Shown here in pieces: positions 1 through 8,240 of a stretch of DNA of 64,000 nucleotides. Origin of the DNA: Brachybacterium sp. YJGR34 (GTDB lineage Bacteria > Actinomycetota > Actinomycetes > Actinomycetales > Dermabacteraceae); contig NZ_PNFB01000023.1 in assembly GCF_003347015.1 (NCBI RefSeq), positions 1-64,000 on the forward strand, read 5' to 3'. Under the pieces are notes generated by a model, which did not search any database, was not told where the DNA came from, and worked only from the letters and a program-made list of their open reading frames with translations. The translations under genes and the position numbers were made by a program. Each line of letters starts with the position of its first letter. The stretch's first letter is position 1.

Positions 1-18
1 GGTCAGGTGCTTCTGACC
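1..18. terminator. Small perfect hairpin at the window edge
   Basis: GGTCAG, a six-base loop and CTGACC form a perfect 6-bp stem. It lies 41 bases beyond the stop of the minus-strand SRPBCC gene, so it could end that transcript. The following CCGCACC resembles the outer arm of the palindromes found elsewhere in the window, so it may instead be the edge of a truncated repeat. Confidence 0.3.
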
Positions 19-59
19 GCACCGATCCACAGGCCGGGGCGGCGCGCCGGCGCGGGGTC

Positions 60-542
60 TCAGGAGACGAGCTCGTCGATCTGGTCGATCGCCGAGCGCG
101 AGCCCTCCTCTACTCCCATGTCCAGCACGGTCTGCAGGCCCTCCCGGTCGGCGTAGGTGGTCACGTAGACCGCCCGGGTGCCGCCGTCCTGCGCGGTGAA
201 GGTGCTGACGCAGGTCGAGACCGGCAGCTCGGTGTTGGGGCGGAAGTCCTCGTGCGCGAAGCCGTCCTCGTAGCGGAAGGAGTCGGGCTCGTGGACCTCG
301 AGCACCTTCCAGTACCCGTGGTGGCGGTCGCCCTCGGGGCCGGTCATGTAGTAGGTGACCAGGCCGCCCGGGGTGAGGCTGTGGTCCACCACGGTGGCCG
401 GGTACTCCTTGGGCCCCCAGACCTTCTCGAGCTGGCGCGGGTCGGCGTAGATGTCCCAGATGCGCTGCACCGGGGCGGCGAACTGGGCCGTGATGGTGAG
501 GGTCAGGGCGTCGAGGTCGTGGCTGATGTCGGTGACGGGCAT
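60..542 (-). CDS. SRPBCC (AHSA1-like) domain protein
   Basis: A 160-residue soluble protein of the START/Bet v1-like SRPBCC superfamily, AHSA1 branch. Seen directly: an N-terminal strand leading into VQRIWDIYADPRQLEKVWGP, the usual helix after strand 1, and the later GGLVTYYMTGPEG and HGYWKVLEVHEPDSFRYEDG strands. The start chosen is the ATG two bases after the stop of the ArsR gene upstream; a longer open frame runs back through that gene but has no support. In such ArsR-SRPBCC pairs the SRPBCC partner is usually taken to bind a small hydrophobic ligand, but the ligand is rarely known and nothing here identifies it. Almost certainly cotranscribed with the regulator. Confidence 0.85.
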   Translation of the reverse strand: MPVTDISHDLDALTLTITAQFAAPVQRIWDIYADPRQLEKVWGPKEYPATVVDHSLTPGGLVTYYMTGPEGDRHHGYWKVLEVHEPDSFRYEDGFAHEDFRPNTELPVSTCVSTFTAQDGGTRAVYVTTYADREGLQTVLDMGVEEGSRSAIDQIDELVS

Positions 543-544
543 GA

Positions 545-943
545 TCACTCCTGCATGAGGGACGGGGCGGACGGTGCCGCCGGATCCGCCGGCGACTCGC
601 CGTCGTCGGATCGGGGGGTGGTCGCATCGAGCAGCTCGTCGATGCGGCCGATGTGCTCGCGCCACGGGACCTCGAGCTCCTCGAGGAGCCGGGTGGCGGA
701 GCGGAGGGCTCCAGCGTCGCCGCGGGTGAGGGTCTCCCGCCCGCTGCGTCGCCGGGTGATCAGGCCGGCCTTCTCGAGCACCGCGACGTGCTTCTGCACC
801 GCCGTGAGGCTCATCGAGTAGGACCGTGCCAGGGCCGAGACCGACTGCTCGCTCACCAGGACCCGGCGCAGGATGTCGCGCCGAGTGCGATCCGAGAGAG
901 CCTGGAACCAGGCGTCGGCCCGATCCTCGTCGATCTGCTGCAT
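545..943 (-). CDS. ArsR-family winged-helix regulator
   Basis: A 132-residue ArsR/SmtB-type regulator. The winged helix spans about residues 15-72, with the recognition region around residues 34-62 (SVSALARSYSMSLTAVQKHV, then VLEKAGLI). No metal-binding CxC motif is present, so this is the non-metal type that pairs with SRPBCC proteins. It is the first gene of a two-gene operon with the SRPBCC gene two bases downstream. The mRNA appears leaderless: a TAGATT hexamer lies exactly six bases before the ATG and no Shine-Dalgarno is visible. A perfect inverted repeat fills the promoter spacer, so autorepression is likely (inference). Confidence 0.9.
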   Translation of the reverse strand: MQQIDEDRADAWFQALSDRTRRDILRRVLVSEQSVSALARSYSMSLTAVQKHVAVLEKAGLITRRRSGRETLTRGDAGALRSATRLLEELEVPWREHIGRIDELLDATTPRSDDGESPADPAAPSAPSLMQE

Positions 944-949
944 GCCCCG

Positions 950-979
950 AATCTACAACTGCATGGTTGTAGGACGCAA
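950..979 (-). promoter_or_regulatory. Leaderless arsR promoter with palindromic operator
   Basis: Read on the minus strand, TTGCGT (979-974) and TAGATT (955-950) form a promoter with an 18-base spacer, and the ATG follows the -10 by six bases. The perfect inverted repeat CTACAAC-N6-GTTGTAG at 953-972 occupies that spacer and clips the -10. A related CAAC-N6-GTTG repeat stands before the second SRPBCC/ArsR pair at 11423. It is probably the binding site of the adjacent ArsR protein. Confidence 0.65.
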
Positions 980-1008
980 GGGGTCCGGGCAGGGGTTCTC
1001 CGGGCGCC

Positions 1009-1014
1009 TATGCT
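1009..1014 (+). promoter_or_regulatory. -10 element of a leaderless gene
   Basis: TATGCT lies six bases before the ATG at 1021, with no purine-rich ribosome site between them. No good -35 is visible. Confidence 0.45.
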
Positions 1015-1020
1015 CGAGGC

Positions 1021-1839
1021 ATGGCACAGGAGCGGGAGGAGTCCCCCGGGTACGACTGGGAGGACCCCTCCGTCCCCGGCCCGCCGGCGAGCACGGCCCT
1101 GCCCGATCACGGGGCCGGTCCTCGCCCTGCCCCGGACGGGGCGCTCCTCGCGCCGCCGGAGCCCGGGCCCGCGCCGGCCCGATGGTGGGGGAGCCTCCCG
1201 CCCTGGGCGATCGTCGCGATCGTCGTCGTGCAGGCCACGGCCCTGGTGCTGTGCCTCGTGCTGGTGCTGGGCGGGCTCCAGCGACTGCGCGCCCCGGACT
1301 CCGCCGCGCCGACCGCCGCCCCCACGACCGACGACCCCGCCGACGAGGCGGCCGCGTCGCCGCGCGAGCGGGGACGGGTCACCGACGCCGCCGGCGTCGA
1401 GCTCGGCGGCGGGATCGGGGACTACGACCGGCCGGCGAGCGTCGGGGAGCACACCTTCGTCTGGGACACCTGGAGCGGGGGCACGTTCAGCGTCACCGCC
1501 CGCGAGGTCGATCTCGCGGCGAGCTTCCCGCAGGGCGCCGGCGAGGAGGTCCTCGCCGAGGGGCACCGGCTGGTGGAGGCCCGCTACGAGGTGCGCTACG
1601 ACGGTCCGGGGCAGATCGCCCCGGTCGAGGAGCTGTGGCTGACCGGGGAGTCGGACCTGTCCTACTTCCCGGACCTCGCCGAGGGCCTCGCACCGGACCC
1701 GATGGAGGTGATCCCGCCGCTGGCCAGCGGTGAGACCGCCAGCTTCCGCAGTCTGTACATCGTCCCCGAGGACGAGATCGGCTCCTTCCGGCTGGGCGTC
1801 GAGACGCCCCGCGCCCGGACCCTCTACTACGCCACCTGA
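1021..1839 (+). CDS. Single-pass membrane protein, unknown function
   Basis: 272 residues. A proline-rich cytoplasmic stretch (1-60) is followed by one transmembrane helix (about 62-86), a low-complexity Ala/Thr/Asp linker (90-120) and a probable extracytoplasmic beta-rich domain (130-272) with conserved-looking segments such as FVWDTWSGGTFSVTAREVDL. The overall layout resembles the DUF4352-like protein at 4327, but I cannot assign a family. The gene is monocistronic, divergent from the arsR operon, and probably translated from a leaderless mRNA. Function unknown. Confidence 0.75.
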   Translation: MAQEREESPGYDWEDPSVPGPPASTALPDHGAGPRPAPDGALLAPPEPGPAPARWWGSLPPWAIVAIVVVQATALVLCLVLVLGGLQRLRAPDSAAPTAAPTTDDPADEAAASPRERGRVTDAAGVELGGGIGDYDRPASVGEHTFVWDTWSGGTFSVTAREVDLAASFPQGAGEEVLAEGHRLVEARYEVRYDGPGQIAPVEELWLTGESDLSYFPDLAEGLAPDPMEVIPPLASGETASFRSLYIVPEDEIGSFRLGVETPRARTLYYAT

Positions 1840-1962
1840 GGACCGCGGGACCCGCATCCTCCGGTGGACACCCGGGCCCGATCTGAGGCATGCTCAGGAC
1901 GCACCCCGCGGTATCGCTCACGTGGGCGGGAGACGCTTCCCCTCGACGACGAGAGGTCACCG

Positions 1963-4167
1963 ATGAGCAGCTACGACGAGCACGTCACGAGAGTCCTCGC
2001 CACGCAGCGCGAGCATCCCGGCCTGGGCGCCGTGGCCGTCCTGACGATCGCCCCGCCCTCGGGGCAGGAGCACCGGCCCGCGACCCTCGGCCCCCGGTCC
2101 CTCGCCGCGGTCGCCGCGGCGATCGGCGCCGCCCTGGACCGGGCCGAGGCCGGCGAGATCGGGGCGATCGCCCTGACCGGCACCGGGCGGGTGTTCCTCG
2201 CCGGGGCCGACCTCTCGGTGTTCTCCGACCCGGCCGCGGCCGGTCACGTCGCCGAGATGACCCGTGCCGCCCACGACCTGCAGATCCGGGTGCGCACCAG
2301 CTCGGTCCCGGTGCTCGCGCACCTCAACGGCGCCGCCCTCGGCGGCGGACTCGAGGTCGCGCTGATGGCCGATGTGCGCACCGCCGCCCCGGGCGCGCGG
2401 GGTCTGGGCCTGCCCGAGACCGGCCTCGGCATCCTGCCCGGCTGGGGCGGGACCACGCTGCTGCCCGCCATCGTCGGCGCCGAGCATGCCGTGCGCATGA
2501 TCCTCGAGGACCCCGCCCGGGACCGACGGCTCAGCGCCGAGCAGGCCGTCGAGATCGGCCTGGTCGACGAGCTCGCCGAGGACCTCGACGGCGCGCTCGA
2601 CGCCTTCGCCGCCCTCGTCGCGGCGCACGGCGACGTCGAGGAGGCCGACGTCGACGTGCTCGACCCGCTCGTCGCCGAGGCCGCGGCGGATGCCGCCACG
2701 GTCCTCCCCGGAGCCTGGAGCGCCCGCACCGCCCCGATCCCCGCCACGGGCAGCGGGGAGGCGGAGTCCCTGCTGGACGCGCTCGACGCCGCCCACGGCG
2801 CCGGGACCCGACGCACCTGGGCCGCGCAGCTCGAGGCGCAGGGCGCCCCCGCCGTCGGCCGGGCCCTGGAGCTGCTGCAGCACCTGCCCGGATCGACCCT
2901 CCGCGAGGCGCTCGACCGCGAGGCCCGCGCGCTCGAGGACCTGGTGGCCGGCGACGCCGCCGCGGCCTCCCTCTACGCCGCCGAGCTCCTGCGCCGCGGG
3001 AAGCCCGGCCGCTCCGCCGTCGAGGGCGCCCGCGAGATCCACCGGGTGGGTCTCGCCGGAGCCGGCCTGATGGCCTCCCAGATCGCCGCCCAGCTGGCCC
3101 TCGGGCTGCGGGTGCCCGTGGTGCTGCGGGACCTCGACGCCGCGACCGCCGAGAAGGGCCTCGCGGCCGCCCGCGAGGTGGTCGCCGGCGCCGCCGCCCG
3201 CGGGCTGCTCGACGAGGCCGCCGCGACCGAGGTCGCCGGCGCGCTGTCCGCGACCACCGCGGTGCAGGACCTCGCCGACTGCGACCTCGTCCTCGAGGCC
3301 GTGCCCGAGGTCCCCGAGGTCAAGCGGTCCGTCCTCGCCGAGCTCGAGGGCGTGCTCGCCGACGACGCCCTGCTGGTCACCAACACCTCCTCGCTGTCGG
3401 TGACGCGGATGTCCGAGGGCCTGTCGCATCCCGAGCGGGTGATCGGCCTGCACTTCTTCAACCCCGTCGCGAAGATGCCGCTGGTCGAGGTGGTCCACAC
3501 CGAGGCCACCGACGAGGCGACCCTCGCCACCGGCCTCGAGGTGGTGCGCCGGCTGCGGAAGTACGCGGTGCGCAGCGCCGACGCCCCGGGCTTCATCGTC
3601 AACCGTCTGCTGTTCCGGGTCCTGGGCGCGGTGCTCGCCTCCGTCGACGCGGGCGCCGACCCCGCCGAGGCGGACGCCTCCCTCGATGCGCTCGGCCTGC
3701 CGATGCGCCCCTTCGAGCTGCTGGACCTGGTGGGCCTGGGCGTCGCGGACCACGTGGGCACCGTGCTCGCCGCGGAGCTCGGCGACCGCTTCCACGCCTC
3801 CCCGGGCCTCGCCGCGATGGCGGCGCAGAAGCGGCATGTCACCGAGCGCCGGCGGTCCGCGGCGCATCCGGCGATCTCCCCCGCGGTGGCCGAGGTCTTC
3901 GCCGCGAGCGGGTCCCCGCGGCCCGAGCAGGCGCTGGTGGGCGACGCGCTGCTGGAACGGGTTCGCGACGGGCTCGCCGAGGAGATCGCGCTGATGCTCG
4001 AGACCGGCGTGGTGGAGCGGCCCGAGCAGGTGGACCTCGCCCTGATCCTCGGCGCCGGCTTCCCCCGCCACCGCGGCGGCATCACCCCCTACCTCGACGC
4101 GAGCGGCGCCGCGCAGCGCGCCGGCGGGCGCAGCTTCCACGGGGAGCGCTTCACCGGTCGTGCCTGA
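1963..4167 (+). CDS. fadB: FadB-type enoyl-CoA hydratase / 3-hydroxyacyl-CoA dehydrogenase
   Basis: A 734-residue bifunctional beta-oxidation enzyme in the cytosol: hydration of trans-2-enoyl-CoA, then NAD-dependent oxidation to 3-ketoacyl-CoA. The N-terminal crotonase domain (about 1-300) has FLAGADLSVF, the oxyanion-hole segment NGAALGGGLEVALMADVR and LPETGLGILPGWGGT, giving the Glu pair near 131 and 152. The dehydrogenase starts with the Rossmann motif VGLAGAGLMAS near 362; the last Gly of the usual GxGxMG is replaced by Ala. HFFNPVAKMPLVEVV (near 497) carries the catalytic His, followed by the C-terminal 3HCDH domains. The start chosen has GAGAGG upstream. No thiolase (FadA) gene lies next to it. 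Confidence 0.93.
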   Translation: MSSYDEHVTRVLATQREHPGLGAVAVLTIAPPSGQEHRPATLGPRSLAAVAAAIGAALDRAEAGEIGAIALTGTGRVFLAGADLSVFSDPAAAGHVAEMTRAAHDLQIRVRTSSVPVLAHLNGAALGGGLEVALMADVRTAAPGARGLGLPETGLGILPGWGGTTLLPAIVGAEHAVRMILEDPARDRRLSAEQAVEIGLVDELAEDLDGALDAFAALVAAHGDVEEADVDVLDPLVAEAAADAATVLPGAWSARTAPIPATGSGEAESLLDALDAAHGAGTRRTWAAQLEAQGAPAVGRALELLQHLPGSTLREALDREARALEDLVAGDAAAASLYAAELLRRGKPGRSAVEGAREIHRVGLAGAGLMASQIAAQLALGLRVPVVLRDLDAATAEKGLAAAREVVAGAAARGLLDEAAATEVAGALSATTAVQDLADCDLVLEAVPEVPEVKRSVLAELEGVLADDALLVTNTSSLSVTRMSEGLSHPERVIGLHFFNPVAKMPLVEVVHTEATDEATLATGLEVVRRLRKYAVRSADAPGFIVNRLLFRVLGAVLASVDAGADPAEADASLDALGLPMRPFELLDLVGLGVADHVGTVLAAELGDRFHASPGLAAMAAQKRHVTERRRSAAHPAISPAVAEVFAASGSPRPEQALVGDALLERVRDGLAEEIALMLETGVVERPEQVDLALILGAGFPRHRGGITPYLDASGAAQRAGGRSFHGERFTGRA

Positions 4168-4170
4168 GCG

Positions 4171-4187
4171 CGGCACGGGTGCCGTTT
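4171..4187 (+). terminator. Hairpin plus T-run after fadB
   Basis: CGGCA-CGGG-TGCCG followed by TTT starts four bases after the fadB stop. It has a short stem and is a weak intrinsic-terminator candidate. Confidence 0.4.
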
Positions 4188-4215
4188 CGTGCCCTGATGG
4201 TGACCTGCGTGTGCC

Positions 4216-4243
4216 TGGACGAGGACGGGGAGCCTCGTACGAT
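4216..4243 (+). promoter_or_regulatory. Candidate promoter of the DUF4352-like gene
   Basis: TGGACG (4216-4221) and TACGAT (4238-4243) are separated by 16 bases and precede the start at 4327 by about 84 bases. Confidence 0.35.
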
Positions 4244-4326
4244 GTGGCGACGAGCCGTGTGGTTCGAGCTGAGCAGGCCGTGTCGTGAGAGAGGGGACGG
4301 CGTCGCAGCTGACGCCGGAGCACAAG

Positions 4327-5247
4327 ATGTCGCAGCCACCGCAGAGCGGATGGGGCCAGCCCCCGTCCGGAGACCAGTACGGCCAGCAGTCCCCGGCCGA
4401 CGGCTACGGCCAGCAGGGGTACGGCCAGCAGGGCCAGGGCCCGGGTCCGCAGAGCTTGGGCCCGGACGTCGCGTCGGCGCCGATGTACGGCGGCGACACG
4501 GGAGCAGGGTCGACGCCGCAGGGCGGCGCCCCCTCGAAGAACTCCACGGTCCCGATCATCATCTGCGCCGGATGCGCGGTGCTCGCCCTGGTGCTGGTCC
4601 TCGTGGGCGGCGGCATCTTCCTGTTCACCCGCGACGGCGGCGAGGGCCCGAGCCCCGACCCCACGACCACGCTGGAGGAGTCGGAGCCCGCCGAGGAGCC
4701 GACCGAGGACGCCGAGCCCACCGAGGAGGAGGCGACCGAGGAGGAGGCGACCGAGGAGGAGCCCACCGAGGAGGAGCCCACCGAGGAGGAGGCCGCGAGC
4801 GGCGACAAGGGAACGCAGGACGATCCCTACGCGATCGGGGAGATGTTCACGCTCGAGGACGGCGAGGGCGGAACGCTCGACGTCACCATCGGCGAGGTGA
4901 ACTGGGACGCCACCGATGCCGTCATGGAGACCAACGAGTTCAACGAGGAGCCGGGCGACGGAGAGACCTACATCCTGGTCCCGATCGAGATGACGTACCA
5001 CGGTGATGGGGAGGCCGAGGCGTTCCTGACGATCACGGTCGAGTACGTCAGCGGGGGCAACAGCTTCACCGATGCAGGGACCGTGACTCCGAACGGCGTC
5101 CTGGACGTCGGAACCCTGCGCGACGGAGGCACCGGCAACTGGGACCTCGGGATCATCATCCCGGAGGACAGCGCGAAGGACGGCGCCTTCGTGGTCAGCG
5201 CCCTGCTCAACTTCGACGGCGACGAGGTCTGGGTCGCGGCCACCTGA
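4327..5247 (+). CDS. DUF4352-like membrane-anchored protein with Glu-rich repeats
   Basis: 306 residues. A Gln/Gly/Tyr-rich cytoplasmic region (1-75) precedes one transmembrane helix (about 76-101). Residues 118-157 form an acidic stalk made largely of five-residue T-E-E-E-A/P repeats, and the C-terminal beta-domain (about 160-306) looks like the DUF4352/telomeric-repeat-factor-like immunoglobulin fold seen in many Gram-positive surface proteins (weak family recognition). The start is the ATG with GGAG seven bases upstream; a GTG 14 codons earlier is less convincing. The stalk is encoded by near-perfect 15-bp DNA repeats, so its length may vary between strains. Function unknown. Confidence 0.8.
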   Translation: MSQPPQSGWGQPPSGDQYGQQSPADGYGQQGYGQQGQGPGPQSLGPDVASAPMYGGDTGAGSTPQGGAPSKNSTVPIIICAGCAVLALVLVLVGGGIFLFTRDGGEGPSPDPTTTLEESEPAEEPTEDAEPTEEEATEEEATEEEPTEEEPTEEEAASGDKGTQDDPYAIGEMFTLEDGEGGTLDVTIGEVNWDATDAVMETNEFNEEPGDGETYILVPIEMTYHGDGEAEAFLTITVEYVSGGNSFTDAGTVTPNGVLDVGTLRDGGTGNWDLGIIIPEDSAKDGAFVVSALLNFDGDEVWVAAT

Positions 5248-5274
5248 GGGTGCGCCTCCGTCGTCCCTCGATCC

Positions 5275-6498
5275 TCAGCGCCGAGGCGCGGCCCAGGCCT
5301 CGAGCCGCTCGAGGGCCTGCTCGATCGTGGAGCGGCTCTTGCAGAACGCCAGGCGCAGGAAGGGTCTCGCCGCCCCGGCATCTCCGCCGCGGTAGAAGGC
5401 GGACAGCGGGATCGCGACCACCCCGGCCTCCGCGGGGAGCCGCTCCGCGAGCGCGTCGGCGTCGGTCTCGCCCAGCGGCGAGGCGTCCGCGACCGTGAAG
5501 TAGCCGGCCTCCGGCACGCTGAGGCGGAAGCCGATCTCCCGCAGCCCGGCGGTGAGCAGGTCGCGGCGCGACCGCAGATCAGCGGCGAGCTCCTCGAAGG
5601 CCGAGGCGGGCATCGCCAGCCCCTCCGCCACCGCGGGCTGGAACGGCGCCCCGGAGGAGTAGGTCAGCCACTGCTTGACGCCCGTGATGGCGGTGACCAG
5701 CTCCGGCCGCGCGGTGATCCAGCCGATCTTCCACCCGGTCACCGAGAAGGTCTTGCCGGCCGAGGAGATCGAGACGGTCCGGTCCTGCGCGCCCGGTAGC
5801 GCCGCGATCGGACGGTGCGGGGACCCGAAGGTGAGGTGCTCGTACACCTCGTCGGTGATGATCAGCGCGTCGTGCCGACGCGCCTCCTCGACGATCACCT
5901 CGAGCACCTCCGGCCCGGGCATCACGCCGGTGGGATTGTGCGGGGTGTTCACGAGCACCGCACGGGTGCGCTCGGAGAAGGCGGCGCGCAGGGCGGTGGT
6001 GTCCACCTCGAGCACCAGGTCGCCGTCCTCGCCCGCGCGGGAGACCAGCGGCACCGTGCGGTGCACGCCTCCGGCCAGGGCGATCATCGCCGCGTACTGG
6101 TCGTAGAAGGGCTCGAGGGTCACCACCTCGTCCCCGGGCTCGACCAGGGCCAGCAGCGTCGCCGCGAGCGCCTCCGTCGCCCCCGTGGTCACCAGCACCT
6201 CGCGCGCGGGATCCCACGTCAGCCCGTACCACTGCTCCTGATGCGCGGCGACGGCCTCGCGCAGCACCCGCTCACCGGCACCGGGCGGGTACTGGTTGCG
6301 GCCCGCCCGGATCGCGGCGATCGCCGCCTCCGCCACGACCTCCGGCGGATCGTCGTCGGGGAAGCCCTGCCCGAGGTTGAACGCGCCGAGCTCCGCGGCG
6401 CGGGCCGAGGTCCGGGCGAAAACGGTGGGGCGGGCCTCGCCGTCGACCAGCAGGCCGGCGGCGGCGGAGGCGCGGGTCCAGGGGCCGGAGGTGTCCAT
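5275..6498 (-). CDS. PLP-dependent class I/II aminotransferase
   Basis: A 407-residue fold-type I aminotransferase, close in motifs to kynurenine-oxoglutarate or methionine aminotransferases (YbdL/DapC type). Visible features: the N-terminal NLGQGFPDDDPP, NQYPPGAGERVLREAVA, VLVNTPHNPTG (PLP/substrate site), ALIITDEVYEHLTF (Asp for the PLP nitrogen) and SSAGKTFSVTGWKIGW with the Schiff-base lysine at residue 249. The start is the ATG giving MDTSGPW; a longer open frame adds 19 basic residues and is not needed. It is convergent with the DUF4352-like gene, 27 bases apart, and lies 67 bases downstream of GtrA on the same strand. The exact substrate cannot be read from sequence. Confidence 0.9.
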   Translation of the reverse strand: MDTSGPWTRASAAAGLLVDGEARPTVFARTSARAAELGAFNLGQGFPDDDPPEVVAEAAIAAIRAGRNQYPPGAGERVLREAVAAHQEQWYGLTWDPAREVLVTTGATEALAATLLALVEPGDEVVTLEPFYDQYAAMIALAGGVHRTVPLVSRAGEDGDLVLEVDTTALRAAFSERTRAVLVNTPHNPTGVMPGPEVLEVIVEEARRHDALIITDEVYEHLTFGSPHRPIAALPGAQDRTVSISSAGKTFSVTGWKIGWITARPELVTAITGVKQWLTYSSGAPFQPAVAEGLAMPASAFEELAADLRSRRDLLTAGLREIGFRLSVPEAGYFTVADASPLGETDADALAERLPAEAGVVAIPLSAFYRGGDAGAARPFLRLAFCKSRSTIEQALERLEAWAAPRR

Positions 6499-6565
6499 GG
6501 CTCCGAGTCTCGCAGACCCCGACCGGAGCCGTCGGCCCGGCCCATCCCGGCCCATCCCGCCGGCG

Positions 6566-7114
6566 TCAGCGGCGGGGGAAGACGAACCGTCCGTAGGTGA
6601 CGTAGCGGAAGGACGTCGAGACGGCCTGGCCGATCAGGGTGCCGGAGATGTTGTCGGCCAGCGCCGTGTCCAGCCCCAGCACGTATCGGGAGAAGCCCAG
6701 GCAGGACAGCTGCAGCCCGGTCGCCAGCAGGTTGATCAGCAGGAACAGCACGATCGAGCGCGTGGTGTCGGGCCGGGGGCGGTCGCCGAAGGTCCACAGG
6801 CGGTTGCCCAGATAGGTGAGGCAGGAGGCCGCCGCGATGGTTAGCAGCTTCGCGGTGAGCGGCGAGCCGTGCATCAGCCCCTCGCCCCAGCCGTGCGTGG
6901 GGTGCCAGAACACCAGCAGGTTGTAGAGCGCCGCGTCGAGGAGGAACACGACTCCGCCGACGAGGAGGAACTTGACCGTCGAGGACAGATGCTCGTCGAG
7001 CAGCGCCCGGGCGCGGCCCCTCGCGCGCCCGTCGAGGGCGGGAGCGGGGCGGGCGGAGGCGGCCGGCGGCGCGGTCTCCTCCGTCGTCGGATCGGGGGGC
7101 GGCACGCCCGGCAC
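6566..7114 (-). CDS. GtrA-family membrane protein
   Basis: 182 residues with four predicted membrane helices (from about residue 46: VKFLLVGGVVFLLDAALYNLL, then LLTIAAASCLTYLGNRLWTF, a third around IVLFLLINLLATGLQ and a last around 150-170). NRLWTF and the C-terminal FRYVTYGRFVFPRR are typical of GtrA-like proteins, which are thought to flip or handle polyprenyl-linked sugars at the membrane. The gene begins with GTG and is divergent from the pyridoxal kinase gene. No glycosyltransferase lies nearby to reveal the sugar. Confidence 0.85.
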   Translation of the reverse strand: MPGVPPPDPTTEETAPPAASARPAPALDGRARGRARALLDEHLSSTVKFLLVGGVVFLLDAALYNLLVFWHPTHGWGEGLMHGSPLTAKLLTIAAASCLTYLGNRLWTFGDRPRPDTTRSIVLFLLINLLATGLQLSCLGFSRYVLGLDTALADNISGTLIGQAVSTSFRYVTYGRFVFPRR

Positions 7115-7187
7115 CCTACCGGAGGCGGTAGGATCGGGCCCCTGCCGCAGCGACGGATCACAGTCGCCTCCCGCCCGAGGCGCCGGT

Positions 7188-7255
7188 CCTGGGAGCGCGC
7201 GGCACGACCGCTGCGACGGGCCGGCGGGGGATCCCCGGGCCCTGGGAGCGCGCGG
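7188..7255. repeat. 15-bp direct repeat in the leader of the pyridoxal kinase gene
   Basis: CCTGGGAGCGCGCGG occurs at 7188-7202 and again at 7241-7255, between the divergent GtrA and PdxK genes. A -10-like TAGGAT (7129-7134) would place both copies inside a 5' leader of about 145 bases. I saw no known riboswitch consensus. The rest of 7115-7286 holds nothing else I recognise. Confidence 0.45.
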
Positions 7256-7286
7256 TCAACTCGACAGCTCTCCACGGAAGGACCCC

Positions 7287-8087
7287 ATGACTCACGTCGC
7301 CCTCACCATCGCCGGTTCGGAGACCACCGGAGGCGCCGGTGCGCAGACCGATCTGAAGACGTTCCACCAGCTGGACACCTTCGGCGCCGCGGCCCTGACC
7401 TGCATCGTCTCGATGGACCCGAAGGACAGCTGGAACCACCGCTTCGTCCCGGTGGACCCGCAGGTGATCGCGGACCAGATCGAGGCCTGCACCGCCGCCC
7501 ACGACGTCGACACGGTGAAGATCGGCATGCTCGGGGCCCCGGCCACGATCGACACGGTCGCCGCCGCGCTCGCGCAGCACTCCTTCACGAACGTGGTGCT
7601 GGACCCGGTGCTGATCTGCAAGGGCCAGGAGCCCGGCGCCGCGCTCGAGACGGACAACGCGCTGAAGGCGCAGGTGCTCCCGCTGGCCACCTTCGTCACC
7701 CCCAACCACTTCGAGGCTCTCGCGCTCTCCGGCATGGACAGCATCGAGACGGTCGCGGAGCTCACCGAGGCCGCACGCCGCATCCACGACACCTACGGCG
7801 TGATCGTGCTGGCCAAGGGCGGCGTGGTGCTCGAGGGCCCCGACGCCGTGGACGTGTTCCACGACGGCGAGCAGACCGTCGAGCTGCGCAGCCCCAAGAC
7901 CGGCGAGCACCGCATCCACGGCGCCGGCTGCACCCTCGCCGCCGCCGTCACCGCCGAGCTCGCCAAGGGGGCGACCCCGCTGCAGGCGGCGCGGACGGCG
8001 AAGGACGTGGTGACCAGCTCGATCGAGCACCGTCAGGCCAGCCACCTGCCGTTCGACGCCGTCTACCAGCGCCACTACAGCGCCTGA
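7287..8087 (+). CDS. pdxK: Pyridoxal/pyridoxine kinase of the ThiD-like (PdxK) type
   Basis: A 266-residue ribokinase-fold enzyme that phosphorylates B6 vitamers in the cytosol (salvage of PLP). The start has GGAAGGA upstream. VALTIAGSETTGGAGAQTDL is the substrate/ATP motif shared with ThiD, and HGAGCTLAAAVTAELAKG is the anion-hole and catalytic region. The segment SMDPKDSWNHRFVPVD is characteristic of the Bacillus PdxK subgroup (recalled as MDPNNSWNH in B. subtilis) and not of hydroxymethylpyrimidine kinase, so I favour pyridoxal kinase. It stands alone, not in a thiamine operon, which agrees. HMP kinase activity remains possible. Confidence 0.85.
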   Translation: MTHVALTIAGSETTGGAGAQTDLKTFHQLDTFGAAALTCIVSMDPKDSWNHRFVPVDPQVIADQIEACTAAHDVDTVKIGMLGAPATIDTVAAALAQHSFTNVVLDPVLICKGQEPGAALETDNALKAQVLPLATFVTPNHFEALALSGMDSIETVAELTEAARRIHDTYGVIVLAKGGVVLEGPDAVDVFHDGEQTVELRSPKTGEHRIHGAGCTLAAAVTAELAKGATPLQAARTAKDVVTSSIEHRQASHLPFDAVYQRHYSA

Positions 8088-8240
8088 GCGCTCCGCCGCG
8101 GCGGCGCGCCGGGAGGACGGAGAGCCGGCGAACCCTCCATCCGTCGGAGCGATGGCCTACGCTCGGATCCCTGGGGTCGCACGGCGGGCAGGGCCGGCCG
8201 CGCGACCCGAGCCCCTGCCGCGACACGAGGTGGAGCACCC

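Noticed and set aside
1957-5001. A 1014-codon antisense frame over fadB and the DUF4352-like gene
   Set aside because: Shadow of the opposite strand; repeats such as GGLLLGGLLLGR simply mirror the Glu-rich stalk.
7115-7286. Possible TPP or other riboswitch before the ThiD-like gene
   Set aside because: I looked for the CUGAGA/thi-box elements and saw none; the motifs of the protein also favour pyridoxal kinase.
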